Assembly: GCA_000434935.1 (NCBI GenBank)
Contig: FR882208.1
Span: 1-21,750 of the forward strand
Reading direction: 5' to 3'
DNA from: Bacteroides sp. CAG:709
Lineage (GTDB): Bacteria > Bacteroidota > Bacteroidia > Bacteroidales > UBA932
Length of the DNA: 21,750 nucleotides
The notes under the pieces are model-generated. The model did not search any database and had not been told where the DNA came from. It saw only the letters and a program-made list of their open reading frames with translations. The position numbers were made by a program, and so were the translations under genes. Positions within the stretch are counted from its first letter, which is position 1; each line of letters starts with the position of its first letter. Positions 15,534 through 21,750 of the stretch are shown here, piece by piece.

Positions 15534-16442
15534 TTATTTTCCGAATCTTTTGAGAATCGGATCGTAGGCATCGATACGGCGGTCTCTCAGGAACGGCCAG
15601 CCGCGGCGCACATATTCCGTGCGGTCCATATCTATATCAATGACTTTATTCTCTTCGTGCTCGGTATCGAACTGGGCCAGAATTTCTCCTTGTGCACCTG
15701 TGGCGAAAGAATAGCCCCAGAAATCCAGACCGATCGTATTGCCTGACGGGTCATCCTCATGACCTACACGATTGACGGTAATCACCGGAAGTCCGTTTGC
15801 TACTGCATGTCCGCGCTGAACAAGCTGCCAAGCCTGACGCTGCATTTCTTGTTCCTCTTTGCAGTCTGTGCCCACGCCGCCGATTGCGGTAGGATATATA
15901 AGAAGGTCTGCGCCATTCAAGGCCATAAGACGGGCTGCTTCAGGGTACCACTGATCCCAGCAGACGAGAACGCCGAGATTTCCTACTGATGTGTGAACTG
16001 GAACGAATCCCAAATCACCCGGTGTGAAATAGAATTTCTCATAGAAACAAGGGTCATCAGGAATGTGCATCTTACGATACTTTCCCGCTATAGTGCCATC
16101 CTTTTCCATCACCACTGCGGTATTGTGATAAATACCCGGAGCACGACGCTCGAACAATGAAAGCACCAGCACGATTCCCAGTTCCTTGGCGAGAGCACCG
16201 AACTTCTCCGTAGATGGTCCAGGTATCGGCTCAGCAAGGTCGCACAATGCAGCCTCTTCAGTCTGGCAGAAATAAACACTATTATGAAGTTCCTGAAGCA
16301 CAACCAGTTGCGCACCTTTAGCCGCACAGTCACGGATATTCGCTTCCAGCTTCGCTATATTGGCAGCAATGTCTTTTCCGCAAGACTGCTGCACCATTCC
16401 CACTTTAAGAATTCTAGACATATCTTTTTTATTGTTTTTCAT
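15534..16442 (-). CDS. aguB: N-carbamoylputrescine amidase
   Basis: This nitrilase-superfamily enzyme hydrolyses N-carbamoylputrescine to putrescine, CO2 and ammonia, the last step of polyamine synthesis from agmatine. The catalytic triad is visible as E51 (LQELHN), K124 (KYRKMHIP) and C161 (LVCWDQWYPEA). Family-typical segments include EPIPGPST and FLRDRRIDAYDPI. No signal peptide, so cytoplasmic. The first ATG (16442) overlaps the end of aguA by 14 bases and has AAGGA seven bases upstream; Met8 (16421) begins MSRILKVGMVQQ, closer to where homologues start, so the true start is uncertain. Co-transcribed with aguA. Confidence 0.95.
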   Translation of the reverse strand: MKNNKKDMSRILKVGMVQQSCGKDIAANIAKLEANIRDCAAKGAQLVVLQELHNSVYFCQTEEAALCDLAEPIPGPSTEKFGALAKELGIVLVLSLFERRAPGIYHNTAVVMEKDGTIAGKYRKMHIPDDPCFYEKFYFTPGDLGFVPVHTSVGNLGVLVCWDQWYPEAARLMALNGADLLIYPTAIGGVGTDCKEEQEMQRQAWQLVQRGHAVANGLPVITVNRVGHEDDPSGNTIGLDFWGYSFATGAQGEILAQFDTEHEENKVIDIDMDRTEYVRRGWPFLRDRRIDAYDPILKRFGK

Positions 16443-17478
16443 TCAACCATCCTTCCGGGAACTGCATCGTCACGCAATGAAGTCCGCCGTGACCGGAAAG
16501 CAGCGCCCTGCAGTCAATCATCTTCACTTCCCTGTCCGGGAACACGTCCTGCAGCCTCTTCCTTACCACCTCATCTTTCTCCGAACCGGAACCAGGCACG
16601 AGCACAGCGCCATTGATAATCAGGAAATTGGCATAAGAACCAGGCAATCTGTAGTCATCCAGATACAATGCATCCGGCAGTGGCAGCGGAACCAATTTAT
16701 ACGGCTCGCCATCCAAAGTCCTCAACCCCTTCAGCTGTTCTTCCATCGCATGCAGTTCCACGTAATTCTCATCCGACTCATCCTCGCATTGAGTATAAGC
16801 TATCGTATCAGGCGAACAGAAACGCGCCAATATATCCACGTGACTGTCAGTATCATCGCCCGCGATACCGCCATGTTCCAGCCAAATCACCCGTTTCAGC
16901 CCGAACGCCTGCTTGAGTTCCCCCTCAATCTCCTCCTGCTCAAGATACTCGTTCCGGTTCAATGAACACAGGCACTCTCTCGTAGTCATCAATGTCCCAT
17001 TTCCGTCAGTATCAATGCTGCCGCCTTCCAGAACGAAAGGTCTCATATCCACACATGCGACATCAGAACTGAACACGCCGTCGAAAAATATTGTCTTCGT
17101 AATCTGGTTGTCCATATCGGAGGCGAACTTCAATCCCCAGCCGTTGAACACGAAATCATAGAGATACTTCTCGCCACTGTCACCATGAACCGCGATTCCG
17201 CCGTGGTCGCGGGCCCAAGTATCATTTATTGGACATTCGCAGAAATGTATCTTGTCAATGTCAATCGACAATCCCTGTGCATCAGCCGCTTCCGCAAGGC
17301 GTTTCTTGGCTCCTTCCACAGATGCCGTAACTATCATAAGCTGCTCATGCTCCATGACAGCCGCAGCAATTCTCGCATAACATTCCTGAACCTTGTCCAG
17401 TTCATACCAAGGAGTAGTCTCATCCGGCCAAGTCAGCTGGACACCACTCTGTTTTTCCCATTCTGCAGGTAGTCTCAT
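16429..17478 (-). CDS. aguA: Agmatine deiminase
   Basis: This 349-residue member of the Porphyromonas-type peptidylarginine deiminase family (PF04371) converts agmatine to N-carbamoylputrescine. Guanidine-modifying-enzyme residues are visible in NDTWARDHGG, EGGSIDTDG, HGGIAGDDTDSHVD and the nucleophile C335 in GHGGLHCVTMQ. It starts without a signal peptide, unlike the secreted peptidylarginine deiminases of the same family, which supports a cytoplasmic agmatine enzyme; the partner gene aguB confirms this. Together they form a two-gene putrescine operon. An arginine decarboxylase supplying agmatine would have to be encoded elsewhere. Confidence 0.95.
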   Translation of the reverse strand: MRLPAEWEKQSGVQLTWPDETTPWYELDKVQECYARIAAAVMEHEQLMIVTASVEGAKKRLAEAADAQGLSIDIDKIHFCECPINDTWARDHGGIAVHGDSGEKYLYDFVFNGWGLKFASDMDNQITKTIFFDGVFSSDVACVDMRPFVLEGGSIDTDGNGTLMTTRECLCSLNRNEYLEQEEIEGELKQAFGLKRVIWLEHGGIAGDDTDSHVDILARFCSPDTIAYTQCEDESDENYVELHAMEEQLKGLRTLDGEPYKLVPLPLPDALYLDDYRLPGSYANFLIINGAVLVPGSGSEKDEVVRKRLQDVFPDREVKMIDCRALLSGHGGLHCVTMQFPEGWLNEKQ

Positions 17479-17499
17479 AATCTATAATTCCAAAACACA

Positions 17500-17507
17500 C
17501 AAAATTA
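17500..17507 (-). promoter_or_regulatory. Candidate -7 element of the aguAB promoter
   Basis: The minus strand reads TAATTTTG, an exact fit to TAnnTTTG, 21 bases before the aguA ATG. There is no TTTG at the preferred spacing, only a T run that is the tail of the ompA terminator. Confidence 0.4.
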
Positions 17508-17530
17508 CTCAAATCGCAGCACAAAAAAAA

Positions 17531-17562
17531 CTGTCCACAGCACGAAATGGAGCCGTGGGCAG
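17531..17562 (-). terminator. Intrinsic terminator downstream of the ompA-family gene
   Basis: CTGTCCACAGC (17531-17541) can pair with GCCGTGGGCAG (17552-17562), an 11-base stem with one mismatch and one wobble pair. On the minus strand it is followed directly by eight T (complement of 17523-17530). It ends the OmpA transcript and separates it from aguAB. A five-T run on the other side is a weaker plus-strand tail. Confidence 0.8.
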
Positions 17563-17587
17563 TTTTTAGTTATATATACTATATTGA

Positions 17588-18745
17588 TTATTCGATAGTA
17601 ACTACTCTGTTAAGGACCGCTGAACCGAACCTGTTGTTGGTCGCGCCTTCGGCTTTTACGATGAGGTGATCCTCAGCGATGCCATATTTCTCTACGAGTA
17701 CTTTCTTCACATTGTTTACACGCTGCTCGGAAAGATACTGGTTGCGTGCTGCGGTACCTGTACCCTTGTCGGCAGAACCTGTGAGAACGAATACCTTGTC
17801 AGGAGCCTGCTCAAGAATATTCTTCACATAGAACTCAAGATGAGCCTCTTCACGCTCTGAAAGCTTGGTGCTGCCAATCTCATAATAGAGAGTTGCAGGA
17901 GAAACGAGGTCACCGGCCTTGGAAACTGTAACGGTATCAGGTTTGGCATTCTTGAGTTCCTCAATCTGAGCCTTAAGATCTTTATTCTCCTTTTCAAGTG
18001 CATTGACCTTATCCTGGAGATTATTGTACTGAGCCTCAGTGAAAGGAACAGGAACGATTGCAGGAACGACAGAGCTATGACGCTTGAAACCAGTCTTGCC
18101 CAGGTTTACAGTAAGACCGAAGGTAGCTGACGGAAGAACTCCGACCAGAGTTTTCGGTCTAGGAGAAATACCGGCAAAATCAGCCTTGGTAGTCAATGCG
18201 GAAAGGTCAAGATAAAGACCAACCCTGTTTCCAAGACGGAAATTGTTCAACATACCTATACCGGCACCGAACTCTTTGTTCTTGGCAGCATTCATATACG
18301 CAAATGTAGGATATACGCTGATATTCCAAGTCCTGGTTTCCTTGTAACCGCTGAAAAGGTTTGAAAGATTCCAGAGCAGGTCCACGTGAGCGCTGTTATA
18401 GGTAAACTTCTCATCTGCAATCGTATATCCGTCCTTTGCAGAAACACCGTCCTTGAGGCCTTTCCAGCCCATTCTGACACCGACTGTAGGAGTAATCCAT
18501 TTACCTACAAATGCATCTACGGCTACGCCTGCCTTTGGAGATGCACCATTGCCAAGCCAAGAATTCACACCGGCACCGGCACCGATAAACCAATTGTCCC
18601 CAAACTTGTTTGTCTCGTAAGCACCACGGACAACTTTTCCATTCTCATCACGGTTACCGTTCTCCTGAGCATCAGCAGCTGGAGAAACTACAAGTACACC
18701 AGCCATCACGGCGAGCGCACTCATGACAATCTTAAAAGTTTTCAT
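17588..18745 (-). CDS. OmpA-family outer-membrane protein
   Basis: This 385-residue protein anchors the outer membrane to peptidoglycan. A signal peptide ends at about residue 26 (AADA/QE). Residues about 45-230 are rich in alternating, aromatic-ended strands typical of a small beta barrel (NWFIGAGAGVN, GVRMGWKGL, FGLTVNLGK). A short coiled coil follows at about 238-268 (LQDKVNALEKENKDLKAQI). The C-terminal OmpA-like domain (about 280-385) contains LTGSADKGTG, NQYLSEQRVNNVKKVLV and a conserved arginine near the end (NRVVTIE), the residues that bind diaminopimelate in the family. Nothing links it to the PUL. It has its own candidate promoter directly after the symporter stop codon, with a hairpin in its leader. 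Confidence 0.93.
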   Translation of the reverse strand: MKTFKIVMSALAVMAGVLVVSPAADAQENGNRDENGKVVRGAYETNKFGDNWFIGAGAGVNSWLGNGASPKAGVAVDAFVGKWITPTVGVRMGWKGLKDGVSAKDGYTIADEKFTYNSAHVDLLWNLSNLFSGYKETRTWNISVYPTFAYMNAAKNKEFGAGIGMLNNFRLGNRVGLYLDLSALTTKADFAGISPRPKTLVGVLPSATFGLTVNLGKTGFKRHSSVVPAIVPVPFTEAQYNNLQDKVNALEKENKDLKAQIEELKNAKPDTVTVSKAGDLVSPATLYYEIGSTKLSEREEAHLEFYVKNILEQAPDKVFVLTGSADKGTGTAARNQYLSEQRVNNVKKVLVEKYGIAEDHLIVKAEGATNNRFGSAVLNRVVTIE

Positions 18746-18776
18746 TTCTCTACTTGTTTAATACATAATCATTTAA

Positions 18777-18823
18777 CCCGATTTTTCCCCGCCAGGATAC
18801 CCTGGAACAGCGAAAAAATCGGG
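18777..18823 (-). other. Nested stem-loop in the ompA leader
   Basis: CCCGATTTTT (18777-18786) pairs perfectly with AAAAATCGGG (18814-18823). Inside it CCAGG (18792-18796) pairs with CCTGG (18801-18805) around ATAC. On the minus strand no U tract follows, so it is a poor intrinsic terminator for the symporter gene. The candidate ompA promoter would start transcription within the outer arm, placing the structure at the very 5' end of the mRNA, where stem-loops can protect transcripts. Confidence 0.55.
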
Positions 18824-18854
18824 CGAATATATATCAAAAAATTATTTCTGCAAA
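18824..18854 (-). promoter_or_regulatory. Candidate ompA promoter
   Basis: On the minus strand TTTG (18854-18851), exactly 19 bases, then TATATTCG (18831-18824), which matches TAnnTTTG at seven of eight positions. Spacing and -33 element are ideal for the Bacteroides housekeeping sigma factor. The predicted leader is roughly 75 bases. Confidence 0.6.
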
Positions 18855-18860
18855 TATTAT

Positions 18861-20294
18861 TTATCTCTTTTTCGACAATTCCTGATGAATTTCCGACATT
18901 TTTTTATCTGTCAGAGGATAGCCGAGCATTATCGCGATACCGGCAGCGGAACCGATGGCAGGAATCCAGCTGATCAACGCCTTGATGGTAGCAAGCGCCT
19001 CCGGAGTCTGCACCGCGCCTTTGGCATTGTCATAACCGAACGCCATCAGCACCCACAAAACGATGGCACTTCCGAACGCCGCACCGAATTTCTGAGCCAT
19101 GGAAGAAGACGAGAAAATCAATCCGGTCGAAGCTCTGCCGTTTTTAAGTTCCGAATAATCAGCCACATCCGCGAACATTGACCACAGAAGAGGAGAATTG
19201 ATTCCTATCGCGATACAAATCAATATCTGTGAAACCAGCAACGCCCACATACCTTCCGGGGTTTCAGGAAGGAAAGCGACAATGATGCTGAGTACGGTAA
19301 CGGCGACCAGCACCAGCAGGAAGGTAGCCTTCTTGCCGATCTTCTCAGAAACAGGCACCGTGACCACCACGCCGACCAACTGCGATATTTCGCCCACAGT
19401 CAGGAACAATGCCAATGTGAATATGGCATTGGTACCGAGCACGTCAGCGAAATAATATGCAGCAGCACCACCTCTCACGCAGTTGAACAGAAGAATCGCA
19501 ATTCCTCCGCCAAGCAGCATCCACCATGGCCCGTTGGCGACAAGCGCTTTAAGATCCTCAGCCACAGAAGTTTTGGCAGTCTCATTGGAATTCTCCTTGA
19601 CAGGCTCCTTGGCCATTTCAGCCTCGGTGACACGTTCTCTGGTCATCAGGAATGAAAGGATGAACAGCACAGCGCAAACGATACCGATGACCGAAACCGC
19701 GATGGTCCAATCCGCCGGTGTGGAATCTGCCAATGTCCATTCAGCAGGAAGAGTTCCCAGGATGGACTGACGAAGTTTGAGCAGCGGTTCGAAAGAGCCC
19801 ATTGCAATGAAACTTCCGATGAATGCGAAGAACATTCTGAAAGACGAGAACACGGATTTTTCTCTGGAATCGTCTGTCATCACACCAAGCATCGCTCCAT
19901 AAGGCACATTGATTGCCGTATAAACGGTCATCATGAGGATATATGTCACATATGCATACACATGTTTGAACGTGTAATTGTCTGTCTGGGGAGTGAAGAA
20001 AGCGAGGACGCCGGCAACTGCAAAAGGTATGGCAATCCATAGAAGATAAGGGCGATATTTACCCCATCTTGTATTGGTCCTGTCTGCGATAAGACCCATA
20101 ACCGGGTCAGAGACAGCATCATACAACTTGGTCACCAGCACCAGCGTACCGGCATGAGCAAGGCTCAGACCGAAAATATTGGAATAGAAAAAAGGCAGAT
20201 AGTAAGAGAAAATCTTCCAGAACATGGACGAGGACATATCTCCGAATCCATAACCGATTTTCTCCGAGAGTCCGGCTTTAGCAATTACTGACAT
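18861..20294 (-). CDS. GPH/MelB-type sugar:cation symporter
   Basis: This 477-residue inner-membrane protein of the glycoside-pentoside-hexuronide:cation symporter family (MFS_2) has about 12 hydrophobic segments. The family signature between helices 2 and 3 is clear: KLYDAVSDPVMGLIADRT and TRWGKYRPYLLW, including the acidic residues used for cation coupling. A charged cytoplasmic loop (about 220-245, with many Glu and Lys) separates the two six-helix halves. Members take up sugars, often melibiose-like disaccharides or hexuronides; the substrate cannot be told here. It is well away from the PUL with its own promoter, so a role in importing the PUL's product is possible but unsupported. The short tail ends close to the ompA promoter. 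Confidence 0.92.
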   Translation of the reverse strand: MSVIAKAGLSEKIGYGFGDMSSSMFWKIFSYYLPFFYSNIFGLSLAHAGTLVLVTKLYDAVSDPVMGLIADRTNTRWGKYRPYLLWIAIPFAVAGVLAFFTPQTDNYTFKHVYAYVTYILMMTVYTAINVPYGAMLGVMTDDSREKSVFSSFRMFFAFIGSFIAMGSFEPLLKLRQSILGTLPAEWTLADSTPADWTIAVSVIGIVCAVLFILSFLMTRERVTEAEMAKEPVKENSNETAKTSVAEDLKALVANGPWWMLLGGGIAILLFNCVRGGAAAYYFADVLGTNAIFTLALFLTVGEISQLVGVVVTVPVSEKIGKKATFLLVLVAVTVLSIIVAFLPETPEGMWALLVSQILICIAIGINSPLLWSMFADVADYSELKNGRASTGLIFSSSSMAQKFGAAFGSAIVLWVLMAFGYDNAKGAVQTPEALATIKALISWIPAIGSAAGIAIMLGYPLTDKKMSEIHQELSKKR

Positions 20295-20344
20295 ACTTTA
20301 TCAATGTTTTTATTATTCTGACGTTTCCTGTGTTATGCTACATG

Positions 20345-20376
20345 CAAAGTTAACCACAGCTTTCCGCCAAAACAAA
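20345..20376 (-). promoter_or_regulatory. Candidate promoter of the GPH symporter gene
   Basis: On the minus strand TTTG (20376-20373), 20 bases, then TAACTTTG (20352-20345), a full match to TAnnTTTG. It predicts a leader of about 45 bases before the ATG at 20294. Confidence 0.6.
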
Positions 20377-20399
20377 TTCTATATTATTATTTTTCTATA

Positions 20400-20407
20400 T
20401 ACCTTTG
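20400..20407 (+). promoter_or_regulatory. Candidate -7 element of the uvrB promoter
   Basis: TACCTTTG fits TAnnTTTG exactly and ends seven bases before the uvrB ATG at 20414, predicting a leaderless or nearly leaderless transcript. No good -33 TTTG is seen, and no LexA-type operator was recognised. Confidence 0.45.
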
Positions 20408-20413
20408 CTTATT

Positions 20414-21750
20414 ATGCAGTTCAAGATTTCATCAGAATACAAACCGTCCGGAGACCAGCCGGGTGCCATTGACGGCATCTGCTCATCTCTGGAGCAAGGC
20501 GCAGACGCAGTCACCCTGCTCGGTGTGACCGGTTCAGGAAAGACATTTACCATGGCGAACGTCATCGAACGTTTACAGCGCCCCGCCCTGATACTCAGCC
20601 ACAACAAGACTCTTGCAGCCCAGCTTTACGGTGAATTCAAGTCATTTTTCCCGAACAATGCCGTGGAATACTATGTTTCCTACTATGATTACTACCAGCC
20701 GGAGGCGTATATCCCATCCACGGACACATACATTGAAAAGGACCTCAGCATCAACGAGCAGATTGACAAACTCAGGCTGAGTGCGGCGTCAGCGTTGATG
20801 TCAGGAAGGCGCGATGTAATCGTGGTATCCAGCGTATCCTGCCTTTACGGTATCGGAAACCCGCAGGACTTTCACGAACAGACCGTAAAAGTCCATGTAG
20901 GACAGCAGATTAGCGAAACCAGACTACTATACCATCTCGTAGACGCATTGTTCAGCAGGACTGAGACGGATTTCAAGCGAGGCACTTTCAGGGTGCGCGG
21001 CGACACGGTGGATGTTTATCTGGGCGGTTCCGACGAGGCCGTGAGAATCGAGTTTTTCGGCGATGAAATCGATGCATTGTCCCTTATCGATCCTGTAACA
21101 GGAGCGACAATCGAGCAGTTGACGGAAGTACCGATCTATCCGGCAGGCAATTTCGTGACCACCAAGGAAAAATCCGTCAGGGCCGTGAGCATGATACAGG
21201 ACGACCTTGTGAAACAGATGGAATATTTCGAGAGCATCGGCAAGGGGCTCGAAGCCAAAAGGCTGAAACAGAGGGTAGAATATGATCTGGAGATGATAAA
21301 GGAAATGGGATATTGCCCTGGAATAGAAAACTATTCCCGCTACCTCGACGGCAGAAAACCAGGACAGCGGCCATTCTGCCTAATCGATTATTTCCAGAAC
21401 GACTTCATCACGTTCATAGATGAGAGCCACGTGACGATTCCGCAGATAAGGGCAATGTACGGAGGCGACCATTCCAGAAAGTCCGTGCTCATAGAATATG
21501 GATTCCGTCTCCCGGCAGCATCCGACAACCGGCCGCTTACATTCGATGAATTCGAAGCCGTGACTGGGCAGACCGTATTTGTCAGCGCCACACCTTCAGC
21601 ATATGAGCTCAACCGTTCGGAAGGACTTGTGGTAGAGCAGGTTGTTCGTCCGACCGGACTGCTCGATCCTCCTATTGAGGTGCGCCCTACACATGACCAG
21701 GTGGACAATCTTCTCGAAGAAATCCGCAAACGCGCCGAAGTAGACGAACG
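20414..21750 (+). CDS. uvrB: Excinuclease ABC subunit B, 5' part (runs off the window)
   Basis: This is the damage-verification helicase of nucleotide excision repair, which works with UvrA and UvrC. The 445 codons present are open to the right edge; the full protein is usually about 670 residues. Visible features are the N-terminal FKISSEYKPSGDQP, Walker A GVTGSGKT (37-44), the damage-probing beta hairpin region YYVSYYDYYQPEAY, VVSSVSCLYGIG, CPGIENYSRYLDGR, the Walker B-type FIDESHVTIPQI and VSATPSAYE. The C-terminal helicase motifs and the UvrC-binding domain lie outside the window. The ATG is preceded by a candidate -7 element only seven bases away. It is divergent from the symporter gene. 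Confidence 0.98.
   Translation, partial: MQFKISSEYKPSGDQPGAIDGICSSLEQGADAVTLLGVTGSGKTFTMANVIERLQRPALILSHNKTLAAQLYGEFKSFFPNNAVEYYVSYYDYYQPEAYIPSTDTYIEKDLSINEQIDKLRLSAASALMSGRRDVIVVSSVSCLYGIGNPQDFHEQTVKVHVGQQISETRLLYHLVDALFSRTETDFKRGTFRVRGDTVDVYLGGSDEAVRIEFFGDEIDALSLIDPVTGATIEQLTEVPIYPAGNFVTTKEKSVRAVSMIQDDLVKQMEYFESIGKGLEAKRLKQRVEYDLEMIKEMGYCPGIENYSRYLDGRKPGQRPFCLIDYFQNDFITFIDESHVTIPQIRAMYGGDHSRKSVLIEYGFRLPAASDNRPLTFDEFEAVTGQTVFVSATPSAYELNRSEGLVVEQVVRPTGLLDPPIEVRPTHDQVDNLLEEIRKRAEVDE

Noticed and set aside
16360..16965. 201-codon open frame on the plus strand across aguB and aguA
   Set aside because: It is antisense to two clear enzymes with intact catalytic motifs, and its translation shows no domain features.
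18861..20294. The GPH symporter as part of the PUL
   Set aside because: It is separated by the agu operon, the ompA gene and a strong terminator, lies on the other strand, and has its own consensus promoter without the phased GAAC motif.

Overview
The window comes from a Bacteroidota chromosome, most likely Bacteroidales. It carries a SusC/SusD pair, a hybrid two-component-type regulator with an N-terminal signal peptide and propeller repeats, a BACON-domain lipoprotein, lipoprotein boxes followed by acidic residues, and several promoter-like sequences of the Bacteroides type (TTTG, about 19 bases, TAnnTTTG). The genus cannot be fixed from sequence alone. No tRNA, rRNA, insertion sequence or CRISPR array was seen. 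No gene-free stretch reaches 300 bases; the longest is the 181-base regulatory gap at 4098-4278.

Positions 123-15476 form a polysaccharide-utilisation-type locus (PUL). On the minus strand lies a regulator of the hybrid two-component (HTCS) type, split by one in-frame TAA at 1011-1013 into a sensor kinase (1011-4097) and a receiver/AraC-type regulator (123-1010). Divergent from it is a tightly packed plus-strand operon: an exported GH130 family mannoside enzyme, a first endonuclease/exonuclease/phosphatase (EEP) fold phosphoesterase, SusC, SusD, a second EEP protein that is a lipoprotein, a large BACON/DUF5689 surface-type lipoprotein, and a third EEP protein. Gaps are 48 bases or less, and the first two genes overlap by ATGA. 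The shared gap at 4098-4278 holds a GAAC motif repeated four times at exactly 21-base spacing, ending where a -33 element would lie; this is a good candidate operator for the AraC-type domain.

Taken together, the locus looks built for a mannoside-containing glycan that also carries phosphodiesters or phosphomonoesters. A surface EEP lipoprotein, SusD and the BACON protein would capture and trim it, SusC would import it, and two periplasmic EEP enzymes and GH130 would finish it. Beta-1,2-mannosides attached through phosphate, as in Candida phosphomannan, are one attractive candidate substrate. This is inference.

Positions 15534-17478 (minus) encode agmatine-to-putrescine conversion (aguA, aguB). 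They are separated from the PUL by a near-ideal bidirectional terminator. Then follow an OmpA-family outer-membrane protein (17588-18745, minus), a GPH/MelB-type sugar:cation symporter (18861-20294, minus) and, divergently, the 5' part of uvrB (from 20414, running off the right edge). This right-hand half is ordinary housekeeping content.
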